DNA of 44,616 bases from Pseudonocardia acidicola (lineage in GTDB: Bacteria > Actinomycetota > Actinomycetes > Mycobacteriales > Pseudonocardiaceae), in NCBI RefSeq assembly GCF_012911935.1, contig NZ_JAAXLA010000057.1:1-44616 (forward strand). Reading direction: 5' to 3'. The notes beneath the pieces are model-generated. The model had not been told where the DNA came from. It searched no databases and saw nothing but the letters and a program-made list of their open reading frames with translations. The translations under genes and the position numbers were made by a program. Of the stretch, positions 25,640 to 34,650 are shown piece after piece; within the stretch, counting starts at the first letter, position 1, and the number at the start of each line of letters is the position of its first letter.

Positions 25640-26893
25640 ATGAATGCAGGAGGCGACAACGCCCGGCTCCGCGACCTCGTGTCGGCGATCGTCGATCGGA
25701 TGCCGGCGATTCTCGACGAGGTCCGGGTGCTGCTCGAGGCAGAGCATCCGGACTACGCGGCGTTCCTCGCCGAGGAGATCGACGAGGTCGTCGCGGTGTC
25801 CGAGGGCTACGTCGGCAGGCTGGTCGGCCTCGTCGAGAACCCCACGGCGTCCGCGCCAGGGGCCGGGATGGAACAGGCGCTGTTCGAGGAGATCGGACGT
25901 CTGCACCACCGGCAGGGCCGGGACATCACCAGCCTGCTCGCCGCGTACCGGATCGGCGCCACCGTCGCCTGGCGGCATGTCGCCGAGTCGGCCTTGCAGC
26001 TCGGCATCCCGGTCGAGGCCTTCGCCGCGCTCGCCGGGGCCGTGTTCGCCGCCGTGGATCAGCTCTCGACGGCGTCGCTGCACGGGTACGTCCAGGCGCA
26101 GTCCGACGACGCGCATGCCCGGGAGCGGTTGCGCGAGGAACTCGGCGAGCTGCTGCTGTCCGACCGCTCCGACTCCGCCGCCGTGCGGGCCGCCGCGGCA
26201 CGGGCCGACTGGCCGATGCCGCGCGGGGCCGCGGTCATCGTGGTCGATCCCGACAACGAGGTCGGCCGGGCGTCGCTCGCCCGCCTGGACGACTCCTGCC
26301 TGCGGGTGCGGCGCCCCGACGCGTTGATCGCGATCGTGCCGGATCCGTCCGGCCCCGGGCGCCGCTCCCGGCTGGCGGAGGTCCTGCGCGGAACGGCCGC
26401 CGTCGTCGGCGCCGGCGTTCCTCTCGACCGTCTGCCCGCCAGCTTGCACTTCGCGGAACTGGCGGTCCGGCTCCGGCGCGCGCGTGTGCTGGACGACGAC
26501 CCGCTGTTCGTCGACGAGCATCTCGACGCGATCATCGTGCACCACGACGAGAGGCTGCTGGCCGCGCTGCGCCGGCAGTACCTCGCCCCGCTCGACAGCC
26601 TTCCCGAGCCCACCCGGGAGCGGTTGGCGGCCACCCTCACCTCGTGGCTGATGCACATGGGCAATCGCCAGGCCGTGGCCGCGGAGTTGCACGTGCACCC
26701 CCAGACCGTCCGGTATCGGCTCGCTCAACTGCGTGAGCTGTTCGGCTCTGCGCTGGCCGACCCCGCGTCGCGGGCGACCCTGCTGCTGGCGTTGGCCTGG
26801 GGAGCGGCCGAGGACGACACCGGGGAGCAGCGGGCGGCGTCGCCGCGCCCGGCGCACCGCGACGACGCCGCCCGCGACACCCGGGCCCGGTGA
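25640..26893 (+). CDS. PucR/CdaR-type transcriptional regulator
   Basis: A 417-residue regulator. The N-terminal 200 residues are helical (RLHHRQGRDITSLLAAYRIGA and onward), the middle is a GGDEF-like/CdaR-type region, and the C-terminus has the PucR helix-turn-helix HMGNRQAVAAELHVHPQT followed by VRYRLAQLRELFG. Members often control purine, amino-acid or sugar-acid catabolism. ATG 25640 follows GGGGG; an upstream in-frame start at 25523 would add 39 low-complexity residues. It converges on dxs over a hairpin. Confidence 0.85.
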   Translation: MNAGGDNARLRDLVSAIVDRMPAILDEVRVLLEAEHPDYAAFLAEEIDEVVAVSEGYVGRLVGLVENPTASAPGAGMEQALFEEIGRLHHRQGRDITSLLAAYRIGATVAWRHVAESALQLGIPVEAFAALAGAVFAAVDQLSTASLHGYVQAQSDDAHARERLREELGELLLSDRSDSAAVRAAAARADWPMPRGAAVIVVDPDNEVGRASLARLDDSCLRVRRPDALIAIVPDPSGPGRRSRLAEVLRGTAAVVGAGVPLDRLPASLHFAELAVRLRRARVLDDDPLFVDEHLDAIIVHHDERLLAALRRQYLAPLDSLPEPTRERLAATLTSWLMHMGNRQAVAAELHVHPQTVRYRLAQLRELFGSALADPASRATLLLALAWGAAEDDTGEQRAASPRPAHRDDAARDTRAR

Positions 26894-26901
26894 GGTGCAC
26901 C

Positions 26902-26924
26902 GCGGCCACCCTGCCGGTGGCCGC
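26902..26924. terminator. Bidirectional terminator between the regulator and dxs
   Basis: Perfect 9-bp stem (26902-26910 with 26916-26924), loop CTGCC, between convergent stops at 26893 and 26927. Confidence 0.6.
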
Positions 26925-26926
26925 TC

Positions 26927-28696
26927 TCAGGCCATGACGGTGTTCACATCGGCGACCGGGCTCCGGCCGTCCGGGCGCAGCGGGCGGCAGGCGCGCACGA
27001 TGCCTGCGGCGTCGATCCGGTGGTCGGCGAGCAGGTCCCCACGAGAGCCGTGCGGGAGGAACGACTGGCACAGGCAGACGCTCCGCACCGGCACGTCCGA
27101 CCCGGTGGCGCGCACCGCCCGGGCGAGGGCATCGCCGAATCCTCCGGCCCCGCCGTTGTCCTCCACGGTGACCACCAGCCGGTAGCGGTCGGCGAGGCCG
27201 GCGAGCGCCGGGTCCACCGGCAGCAGCCACCGCGGGTCGACCACGGTGACGTCGGTGTCCGCCCCCACGAGCTGGGCTGCCGCCTCCACCGCCGCCCGCG
27301 CGCACGGCCCGGCCGCCACCACGAGGACACCGCCGCACCCATGACGGGCGAGCACGTCGGCCGCGCCGATGCGGTCGAGGGCGGGGAGATCCTCCCCGGC
27401 ATCGCCCTTGGGAAACCGCAGCGCGGTCGGTCCCGGGTGATCGACCGCCTCGCGCAGCAGCGCGCGCAGCTGCGCGGCGTCGCGTGGCGCCGCCACCCGC
27501 ATCCCCGGAACGACAGCGAGCAGGGACAGGTCCCACATCCCGTTGTGCGAGGGCCCGTCGTTACCGGTGACCCCGGCGCGGTCGAGGACGACGGTGACCG
27601 GCAGCCGATGCAGCGCGACGTCCAGCAGCAGCTGGTCGAACGCCCGGTTCAGGAACGTCGCGTACACGCAGACCACCGGGTGCAGCCCGCCCATCGCCAG
27701 GCCGGCCGCGGAGCCGAACAGATGCTGCTCGGCGATCCCGACGTCGAAGACCCGATCGGGGAACGCCCGGGCGAACTCCCCCAGCCCGGTCGGCTGCAGC
27801 ATCGCCGCGGTCAGGGCGACCACCTCCGGGTGCGCCCGGCCGATCGCGACGAGCTCGTCGGCCAGCACCCCGGTCCAGGTCGGCGCGCCGGAGCCGGGCG
27901 GGGACACGGTGTGCATGCAGTCCAGCTCGTCGTCCTCGGCCGGGCGGTGGCCCTTGCCCTTGACCGTCACGCAGTGCACGACGACGGGCCGGCCCAGCGC
28001 CCGGGCCCGGCGCAGCGCCTGCTCGGTCGCCGTGATGTCGTGCCCGTCGACCGGACCGAGATAGGCCAGGCCCAACTCCTCGAACACCGAGCGCGACACC
28101 CGACGGCGGCGCAGCGCCGCCAGGTGCCCGGCGACCGCGCCGACCGTCGGGGCGTAGGAACGGCCGTTGTCGTTGAGCACCATGATCACACCGCGGTCGG
28201 GGGCCGCGCCGATGTTGTTCAACGCCTCCCAGCACATCCCGCCGGTGAGCGCCCCGTCGCCCACGACCGCCACCACGGCCCGCTCGGCCTGGCTGCGCAG
28301 CGCGAAGGCCTTCGCCAGGCCGTCGGCGTAGGACAGGGCGGTCGAGGCGTGCGAGTTCTCCACCAGATCGTGCTCGCTCTCGGCGCGGCTCGGATAGCCC
28401 GACAGCCCACCGGCCTGGCGCAACCGGGCGAAGCCGTCCCTGCGCCCGGTCAGTAGCTTGTGGACGTAGGCCTGGTGGCCGGTGTCCCAGACGATCGCGT
28501 CCCGCGGGGAGTCGAACACCCGGTGCAGCGCGATGGTGAGCTCGACGACGCCGAGGTTGGGCCCGAGGTGGCCCCCGGTGCGGGGAACCGAGCCGACGAG
28601 CATCTCCCGGATCTCCGCTGCGAGCTCCGGCAGCGCGGCCGCGGGCAGCCGCCGCAGGTCGGCAGGGCCGGTGAGCTGCTCCAGCAGCGAGGACAC
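26927..28696 (-). CDS. dxs: 1-deoxy-D-xylulose-5-phosphate synthase
   Basis: A 589-residue thiamine-diphosphate enzyme of the MEP isoprenoid pathway; it condenses pyruvate and glyceraldehyde 3-phosphate. Markers are GGHLGPNLGVVELT near the N-terminus, the ThDP motif VVGDGALTGGMCWEALNN, the catalytic Glu region DVGIAEQHLFG, and DRAGVTGNDGPSHNG. It is somewhat shorter than the usual 620-640 residues. GTG 28696 starts 6 nt after the hpnH stop, so it is the last gene of the hopanoid operon and likely a pathway-dedicated paralogue that raises C5 supply. Confidence 0.93.
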   Translation of the reverse strand: MSSLLEQLTGPADLRRLPAAALPELAAEIREMLVGSVPRTGGHLGPNLGVVELTIALHRVFDSPRDAIVWDTGHQAYVHKLLTGRRDGFARLRQAGGLSGYPSRAESEHDLVENSHASTALSYADGLAKAFALRSQAERAVVAVVGDGALTGGMCWEALNNIGAAPDRGVIMVLNDNGRSYAPTVGAVAGHLAALRRRRVSRSVFEELGLAYLGPVDGHDITATEQALRRARALGRPVVVHCVTVKGKGHRPAEDDELDCMHTVSPPGSGAPTWTGVLADELVAIGRAHPEVVALTAAMLQPTGLGEFARAFPDRVFDVGIAEQHLFGSAAGLAMGGLHPVVCVYATFLNRAFDQLLLDVALHRLPVTVVLDRAGVTGNDGPSHNGMWDLSLLAVVPGMRVAAPRDAAQLRALLREAVDHPGPTALRFPKGDAGEDLPALDRIGAADVLARHGCGGVLVVAAGPCARAAVEAAAQLVGADTDVTVVDPRWLLPVDPALAGLADRYRLVVTVEDNGGAGGFGDALARAVRATGSDVPVRSVCLCQSFLPHGSRGDLLADHRIDAAGIVRACRPLRPDGRSPVADVNTVMA

Positions 28697-28702
28697 CGGA
28701 TC

Positions 28703-29707
28703 TCACCCGCCCACGACTGCGCGGATCGTCTCCCGCAACGACCCCATCGTCGCGATCACCGCCGTGGGCTCGTATCCGCAGTGGGCCATGCAGTTGGCGC
28801 AGCGCGGGTCGCGCCCGCGGCCGAACGCCGACCAGTCGGTCTCCTCGATGAGCTCCTGGTAGGTCTGCGCGTAGCTGTCATCGAGCAGGTAGCACGGCCG
28901 CTGCCAGCCGAGCAGGGAGTACGAGGGGATGCCCCACGCGGTGCACTCCAGCTCGCGGCGGCCCTCCAGGAAGTCGAGGAACACCGGCGAGTGGTTGAGC
29001 CGCCACCGCTTGCGCCGACCGTCGCCGAACGACGTCGCGAACAGCTCCCGGGTCTGCTGCACCCCCAGCCAGTGCTCCTGGTCCGGCGCCTTGCTGTAGG
29101 CGTAGGCCGGGGAGATCTGCATGTTGTCCACGCCGAGCTCGTCGTTGAGGTAGTCGAGCACGTCGACGACGTCCTGCGGGGTGTCGGTGGTGAAGAACGT
29201 CGTGTTCGTCATCACCCGGAACCCGGCGTCCTTGGCCATCCGGATGGCTTCCACGGCCGCGTCGAAGCCGCCCGTCCTGCGCACCGACGCGTCGTGCCGC
29301 TCGCGCAGCCCGTCGATGTGCACCATCCAGGCGAAGTCGCGGTGCGGGGTGAACCGGTGCAGGTGCTTGGGCAGCAGCAGCGCGTTGGTGCACAGGAACA
29401 CGATCTTCTTGCGGTCCAGCAGTTGCCGGACGATCTCGTCGATCTGCGGGTGCATCAGCGGCTCGCCGCCCGCGATCGACACCATCGGGGCACCGGACTC
29501 CTCGACCGCGCCGACCGCCTGCTCGACCGGCATCCGCTGCTTGAGCAGGGAGGCGGGCTGGGCGATCTTGCCGCAGCCCGCGCACGCGAGGTTGCACGCG
29601 AACAGTGGCTCGAGCTCGACCAGCAGGGCGAACTTGTCCCGGCGCAGCAGCTTCTGCTTGAGCAGAAAGCCGCCCAACCGCAGGGACTGACGCAGCGGCA
29701 TGGCCAT
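28703..29707 (-). CDS. hpnH: Adenosyl-hopene transferase, radical SAM
   Basis: A 334-residue radical SAM enzyme with the CxxxCxxC cluster motif at residues 38, 42 and 45 (CNLACAGC) and the GGEP motif in SIAGGEPLMHP. A C-terminal cysteine set (CANCMAHCGYEPTAV) is typical of HpnH. The enzyme joins the adenosyl group of SAM to diploptene, the first step towards extended C35 hopanoids. ATG 29707 follows AGAGGTGA. It is intact although the upstream cyclase that makes diploptene is broken here. Confidence 0.92.
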   Translation of the reverse strand: MAMPLRQSLRLGGFLLKQKLLRRDKFALLVELEPLFACNLACAGCGKIAQPASLLKQRMPVEQAVGAVEESGAPMVSIAGGEPLMHPQIDEIVRQLLDRKKIVFLCTNALLLPKHLHRFTPHRDFAWMVHIDGLRERHDASVRRTGGFDAAVEAIRMAKDAGFRVMTNTTFFTTDTPQDVVDVLDYLNDELGVDNMQISPAYAYSKAPDQEHWLGVQQTRELFATSFGDGRRKRWRLNHSPVFLDFLEGRRELECTAWGIPSYSLLGWQRPCYLLDDSYAQTYQELIEETDWSAFGRGRDPRCANCMAHCGYEPTAVIATMGSLRETIRAVVGG

Positions 29708-29774
29708 GATCAGGTCACCTCTCGAGGCAGTGCGAACGTCACGTCTTCGTCCGTCAGCCGGGTCTCCCGGGTCG

Positions 29775-29934
29775 TCACCGGCCCGAGGTCCGCCAGACAG
29801 TCCACGCCTCGTCCACCAGGTGCGGCGGAGCCGAGGCGCCGGCGGTGAGGCCGACACGGATGGTGCCCGCGAGCCACCGCAGGTCGATCTCGCCGACGTC
29901 GTCGATCAGATACGCCGGCACGCCCTCGCGCGAC
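29775..29934 (-). pseudogene. ispH: ispH C-terminal fragment
   Basis: The last ~50 codons of a 4-hydroxy-3-methylbut-2-enyl diphosphate reductase gene. Read from about 29930 to the TGA at 29775-29777, the frame gives EGVPAYLIDD, EIDLRWLAGT and VGLTAGASAPPHLVDEA, the well-known C-terminus of IspH (LytB). The first ~250 codons, including the cluster-binding cysteines, are absent; the sequence switches abruptly into shc. The fragment is out of frame with the shc part, so it is not translated as IspH. IspH is essential in MEP-pathway organisms, so another copy must exist outside the window. Confidence 0.85.
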
Positions 29935-30240
29935 CCACGCCTCCACCGTGGTGGACAGGTCGCCGGGGCCGCCGTGGAACCTCGCCCACGTGCCGTCGCA
30001 GCGCTGCTGCGAGCGGATCCAGCGCGCGGTCTCCTCGGTGAGGGCGGCGGTGCGGACGCCGAGGAACTCGCGCAGCAGCAGGTCCTCGGCCTCCATGGTC
30101 ACGTTCGTGGCCAGCTCGCCCCTCCACCACCCCGACGGGTGCTGCAACCCGCACAGGTGCCGGACCGCCGCGTCCAGCGCCGCGGCGGGCGGACCCGGCA
30201 CACCGGCGCCGGTGGCGGCGGCCGGGGCGGTACGCGGCAT
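29925..30240 (-). pseudogene. shc: Squalene-hopene cyclase, N-terminal fragment
   Basis: ATG 30240 (overlapping the upstream TGA) starts about 103 codons of squalene-hopene cyclase: HLCGLQHPSGWWRGELATNV, TMEAEDLLLREFLG, then CDGTWARFHGGPGDLSTTVEAW. Family members continue for more than 500 further residues including the catalytic DXDD motif; all of this is missing. The match ends near 29930, where ispH sequence begins in another frame. The hybrid frame runs on to a stop at 29710 (176 codons) with no family likeness after the junction. This gene cannot make an active cyclase. Confidence 0.9.
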
Positions 30241-31301
30241 CAGACCTCCCGGGTCGCGACGAAACGGGCGAGGGCGGCCAGCTCCGCGCGCGGCCCGTCG
30301 GGCATGCCGGCGGCGGCCAGCGCGTCCTCGGCGGCGCCGACGCGGCGCCGGGCCTCGGCGGTGGCCCAGCGCCGGCCGCCGGCCTTCTCGACCAGCCCGG
30401 CGGCCCGCCGCAGCGCGGCCTCGTCGTCGCCCGAACCGTTCCCGGTCCGGTCGGCCGGGGTGGCGAGCCAACCGGCCAGCTCCTGCCCGGCCGGCCCACC
30501 GTGGGTCACGGCGTAGGTCACCGGCAGGGTCCGCTTGTGCGCGCGCAGGTCGGAGAACACCGGCTTGCCGGTGGCCGCCGGATCGCCCCAGATGCCGAGC
30601 AGGTCGTCGACGAGCTGGAACGCCATGCCCAGCTGCGCACCGAAGCGCGACAACGCGTCCACGATCGCCGGCGGTGCACCGGCCAGCACGGCGCCGATCG
30701 CGGCGCTCGCCGAGAGCAGGGCGCCGGTCTTGCCCGCGACCATGTCCCGGCACTCCGCCAGGCCGACCTCGGCACGGCGTTCGAACGCCAGGTCCTGCAC
30801 CTGCCCGCGAACGAGGTGCCGGGTGGTCTCGGCGAGCAGCCGGGCGGCATCGGCCCGGTGCGGCGAGGCGCAGTCCAGCAGCACCTCCTGGGCCAGCGCG
30901 AGCAGCGCGTCACCGGTCAGGATGGCGCCCTCCGCACCCCACACCGTCCACACCGCGGGTCGGTGCCGGCGCCGGGTGTCGCCGTCCATGAGGTCGTCGT
31001 GCACCAGCGAGAAGTTGTGCACCAGTTCGACGGCGACCGCACCGGGAATCCCGATGTCGGCCGGTGCACCCGCGGCCCGTGCCGACAGCATGGCCAGCGC
31101 AGGCCGGAGGCTCTTTCCCCCGCCGCGCTCGACCGGAACGCCGTCGATGCGAGTCCATCCGAGGTGGTAGGAGACGATCGCGGACGTGGCGTCGTCCAGT
31201 CGCGCGACCGCCGCCTCCATGGCGGGCCGTAGCCCGTCCCGGGCGTCGTGCAGTGCGGCCGGTATCGCCGCGTCGGCGAGCGGGAGCACGTCGGCGCTCA
31301 T
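30240..31301 (-). CDS. Polyprenyl (farnesyl-type) diphosphate synthase of the hopanoid operon
   Basis: A 353-residue trans-prenyltransferase. It has the GGGKSLRPAL entry motif, the first aspartate-rich motif LVHDDLMDGDTRRR, and the second near QLVDDLLGIWGD. It supplies farnesyl diphosphate to HpnC/D. ATG 31301 follows AGGAGT by 8 nt and overlaps the hpnE stop (ATGA). Its own TGA overlaps the shc start (TGATG). Chain length is inferred from operon context. Confidence 0.9.
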   Translation of the reverse strand: MSADVLPLADAAIPAALHDARDGLRPAMEAAVARLDDATSAIVSYHLGWTRIDGVPVERGGGKSLRPALAMLSARAAGAPADIGIPGAVAVELVHNFSLVHDDLMDGDTRRRHRPAVWTVWGAEGAILTGDALLALAQEVLLDCASPHRADAARLLAETTRHLVRGQVQDLAFERRAEVGLAECRDMVAGKTGALLSASAAIGAVLAGAPPAIVDALSRFGAQLGMAFQLVDDLLGIWGDPAATGKPVFSDLRAHKRTLPVTYAVTHGGPAGQELAGWLATPADRTGNGSGDDEAALRRAAGLVEKAGGRRWATAEARRRVGAAEDALAAAGMPDGPRAELAALARFVATREV

Positions 31302-32695
31302 GGCATCACTCCTGTCGGAGACCGAGCGGGGGGGTGTGCGGACCACGACGGGTGCGCGTCGGGCGCGCTCCGGTCGAGCAGCGCGGCAGCGGCCTCACCG
31401 CTGCGCACGGCGCCTTCCATCGTCGCCGGCCACCCGGTGGCGGTCCACGCACCGGCGAGGACGAGCCCACGGGCCGCGGTCCGCCCCGGCGGTCGCAGCG
31501 CCGCGGAGCCGGGTGCCGGGCGGAACGTGGCGTGCCGCTCGCGGGTGACGAAGAAGTCGCGCACCGTGGCGTCACGCAGACCCGGGAGGAGGGCGGCGAG
31601 CTCCGGCAGCAGCCGCGCCCGCAGCGCCGCGGTCGGGACCCCGACGAGCTCGTCGGCGGCGGACAGCGACACCGCGAGGTACTGGCCCTCGGCCGACCCG
31701 GACGGGCCGGTGCGGTCGAACACCCACTGCACCGGCGTGCCGATCCCGGCGACGAACGGCACGTCGAGCACGGGCCGGTCGAGGACCACGTGCACGTTGA
31801 CGATCGGGACGCTGCCCAGCCGCCGGGACCAGCCGGGGGCCTGCTCCACGCTGCCCGCTGGGAGCAGCCGTTCGGCCGGCCCCGGCGGCACGGCGAGGAC
31901 CACCTGATCGACCACGGTCGCGCCGGCGTCGGTGATCACCCGCCAGCCGCCGTCCCGCGGTTCGATGCCGCGCGCCGCGGTCGCGGTGCGCACCTCGGCG
32001 CCCGCGGCCGCGAGGCAGATCCGGGCCGGGTCACCGTGCAGCCGCCGCAGCGGCACCCGGGACCAGCCGATGTCCGCGGCCGCCGGATCGGTGAGCAGCC
32101 CGAGCTGGAACACCGTGGCGGCCAGGGCCAGTGACGCCCCGTCGGCGGGCGCGTTGAGCGTGGCCACACCGAACAGATCCCACAACGCGGCGACGGCCCG
32201 ATCGCTCTGCCCGTGCTCGCGCAGCCAGTCCCCGAAGCTTCGCCGGTCGGTGGCCGGGGCCGCCGGATCGACCCGGCGCAACGCCAGCGCGGCCCGAGCG
32301 AAGCGGGCCCGTTCGCCCGGGCTCAGTGGGCGGTACCGCAGCAGCGCCCCGGCCAGGTGCGCCGGCGCCGGCAGCGGGTGACGGCGGCGCAGCCACACCG
32401 CGCGGTCGGCGCCGGGAGAACGGACCGGGATCGCCAGCCGTGGCTGCAGCCTCACGCGGTCGGCGACCCCGAGCCGGTGCAGCAGCGCCCGGTAGGAGGT
32501 GCAGCAGCGCAGAAACACGTGCTGGCCGTTGTCGACCTGCAACTCGCCGCGGCGGAACGAGTGGGTCAGCCCCCCGAGGTACGGACGGGCCTCGAACAGC
32601 GTGACCGCACACCCGGCGTCGGCGCAGCGCAGCGCCGCCGTGATGCCGGCGAGTCCGCCGCCGACCACCGCCACCCGCCGCGTCGTGGCGGTCAC
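31298..32695 (-). CDS. hpnE: Hydroxysqualene dehydroxylase / squalene-forming FAD protein
   Basis: A 465-residue FAD-dependent amine-oxidase-fold protein. The N-terminal dinucleotide motif is VAVVGGGLAGITAALRCADAG; LGGLTHSFRRGELQVDNGQH follows, and the C-terminal FAD motif region reads GLVLAGAWTATGWPATMEGA. HpnE reduces hydroxysqualene to squalene. GTG 32695 overlaps the hpnD stop (GTGA), and its TGA overlaps the next ATG. Confidence 0.9.
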   Translation of the reverse strand: MTATTRRVAVVGGGLAGITAALRCADAGCAVTLFEARPYLGGLTHSFRRGELQVDNGQHVFLRCCTSYRALLHRLGVADRVRLQPRLAIPVRSPGADRAVWLRRRHPLPAPAHLAGALLRYRPLSPGERARFARAALALRRVDPAAPATDRRSFGDWLREHGQSDRAVAALWDLFGVATLNAPADGASLALAATVFQLGLLTDPAAADIGWSRVPLRRLHGDPARICLAAAGAEVRTATAARGIEPRDGGWRVITDAGATVVDQVVLAVPPGPAERLLPAGSVEQAPGWSRRLGSVPIVNVHVVLDRPVLDVPFVAGIGTPVQWVFDRTGPSGSAEGQYLAVSLSAADELVGVPTAALRARLLPELAALLPGLRDATVRDFFVTRERHATFRPAPGSAALRPPGRTAARGLVLAGAWTATGWPATMEGAVRSGEAAAALLDRSAPDAHPSWSAHPPARSPTGVMP

Positions 32696-33564
32696 GTCGG
32701 CAGTCCCGACAACGCCCGCGCCGCCACGCCCGCCTTCTGCCATCCCGACAGCGACAGCCGCTGGTCGAACACCCGGCTCGGGTCGGCGGCGATGTGGTCC
32801 AGCAGGCGAAGGTAGATGCCCGACATCGCGGTGCAGCACGCCGCGCTGCGCCGGTCCAGCAGCGGGACCAGCCGCAGCCCCTCGTCGTACCACCGCCGGG
32901 CCCGGTCGGCGCTGTACCGGATCAGCGCGCGGAGGCCCCCGTCCGGGTCGGTCAGGTTGCCCCGCCGGTCGAACGCCAGGGTCACGCCGAACCGGTCCAG
33001 GTCCTCCTGGGGCAGGTAGATCCGACCGGTGCCGAGGTCCTCCCTGATGTCGCGCAGGATGTTCGTCTGCTGCAGCGCGATGCCCAGCGCGTCCGCGTAC
33101 CCGGCGGCGCGGGGGTCCGGCCGGCTGTCGAACACGGCCAGGCACAGCCGGCCGACCGAACCCGCGACGCACCGGCAGTAGCCGACCAGCTCGTCGAAGC
33201 CGGCGTAGCGGCGGCCGGTCACGTCCATCTCGACGCCGTCGATCAGTTCGTCGAAGGCTTCGAGCGGGATCGGCAGCCGACGCGCGGCGTCGGCGACGGC
33301 GGCGAGCACCGGGTCGGCCGCCCGGCCCGGCTCCGGCAGGGAGCTCCGCACGTCCGCCAGGGCGGTGAGCTTGTCGGGGTCCGGCAGATCACCGTCGCCG
33401 ATGTCGTCGATCCGGCGGGCCAGTGCGTACACCGAGCACAGCGCCGCGCGCTGGTCCCGGCGCAGCAACCGGATGCCGTAGTAGAAGTTCCGCGCCTGCG
33501 TCCGGGTGATCGACTCGCACAGCTGGTAGGCCTGCTCGAGGGTCCCGGTGGCCTGGTCCGTCAT
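32692..33564 (-). CDS. hpnD: Presqualene diphosphate synthase
   Basis: A 290-residue squalene/phytoene-synthase family enzyme with two aspartate-rich motifs: ALARRIDDIGDGD near residue 50 and NILRDIREDLGTGRIYLPQ near 170. HpnD condenses two farnesyl diphosphates to presqualene diphosphate. ATG 33564 overlaps the hpnC stop (ATGA), marking translational coupling. Confidence 0.9.
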   Translation of the reverse strand: MTDQATGTLEQAYQLCESITRTQARNFYYGIRLLRRDQRAALCSVYALARRIDDIGDGDLPDPDKLTALADVRSSLPEPGRAADPVLAAVADAARRLPIPLEAFDELIDGVEMDVTGRRYAGFDELVGYCRCVAGSVGRLCLAVFDSRPDPRAAGYADALGIALQQTNILRDIREDLGTGRIYLPQEDLDRFGVTLAFDRRGNLTDPDGGLRALIRYSADRARRWYDEGLRLVPLLDRRSAACCTAMSGIYLRLLDHIAADPSRVFDQRLSLSGWQKAGVAARALSGLPT

Positions 33565-34469
33565 CTTCGCCGCCGTCCCCGTGATCCGACGAGCAGGCGC
33601 ACCAGGTGCCGGAACACGTCCCGGCGGCGGGCCGGCGGGCTGCTGCTCAGCACATCGCCGTCCGCCCGGCGCAGCGCGTCGACGGCGGCGTAACCACCGG
33701 CCACGAAGCCGGCGACGGCCAGCCGTGCCCACCCGTGCAGCAACCCGACCAACGGTGCGCCGGAGTCCAGCAGCTCCGCTGCCCGCCCGGTCTCGAAGGC
33801 CAGTAGCCGCCGCAACGCCGGCGACGGGGCCGCGGCAGCCAGCTCGGCCTCGCCGACCCCGAAGGCGGTCAGGTCCTCCTGGGGCAGGTACACCCGCCCG
33901 GCCCGGTGGTCCTCCCCGACGTCCTGCCAGTGCTCGACGAGCTGCAGCGCGGCGCAGACCCGGTCCGACAGCTCGAGCGCGGCCGGGGACGACACCCCGA
34001 ACACGCCCAGCACGATCCGGCCGACCGGCTCCGCCGAGAGGACGCAGTAGCCCCGCAGATCGGCATAGGTGGCGTACCGGGTGACCTGCTGATCGAGCAG
34101 GTTGGCCTGTACCAGGCGCTCGAACGGGACGCGGTCCAGCCCGTGGCGGGCGACCGTCGGCGCCAGCCGCTGCAGCACCGGGTGCCGCGGGCGGGCCCCC
34201 TCCCAGATCGCGCCCAGGTCGCGGCTGAATCCCTGCAGCAGCGCGGTGCGGTCGCCGGCGGCCTCGTCACCCAGGTCGTCGACGACCCGGGCGACGTCGT
34301 AGACGGCCTGGAGGTCGCGGCGCAGGTCGCGCGGCAGCAGCCGGAGCGCGACGGGGAAGTTCTCGGCGCGTTCCCGACGGCGCAGCGCCCATTCCCGGGT
34401 GGCGGCGGTGTGAGGCCGGGTCGATGACACACCGTCATCGTCGAACTGATTCCGGGAATAGTTCTGCAT
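33561..34469 (-). CDS. hpnC: Hydroxysqualene synthase
   Basis: A squalene/phytoene-synthase family protein of about 302 residues, the first gene of the hopanoid operon. It shows ENFPVALRLLP, the first Asp motif VARVVDDLGDEAAG, and the second EHWQDVGEDHRAGRVYLPQ. HpnC turns presqualene diphosphate into hydroxysqualene. Start ATG 34469 is tentative; GTG 34430 gives 289 residues and neither has a clear ribosome-binding site. Confidence 0.88.
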   Translation of the reverse strand: MQNYSRNQFDDDGVSSTRPHTAATREWALRRRERAENFPVALRLLPRDLRRDLQAVYDVARVVDDLGDEAAGDRTALLQGFSRDLGAIWEGARPRHPVLQRLAPTVARHGLDRVPFERLVQANLLDQQVTRYATYADLRGYCVLSAEPVGRIVLGVFGVSSPAALELSDRVCAALQLVEHWQDVGEDHRAGRVYLPQEDLTAFGVGEAELAAAAPSPALRRLLAFETGRAAELLDSGAPLVGLLHGWARLAVAGFVAGGYAAVDALRRADGDVLSSSPPARRRDVFRHLVRLLVGSRGRRRR

Positions 34470-34650
34470 CCCGCGACACAGTTCTCGGCGCCCCGAACTG
34501 TCACATCCGAACAGCGCCGAAAGCAGCCGGGCGTCGATCCACTCGCGGCGTGCCTCCGCGTCGCGTTGACGGCAGGATCGTCGAGAATGAGGGACGTCGT
34601 GGACGAGGAGCACCCCGGGCGACGCAGCGACCACGAGAGGGAGGTGTGAG

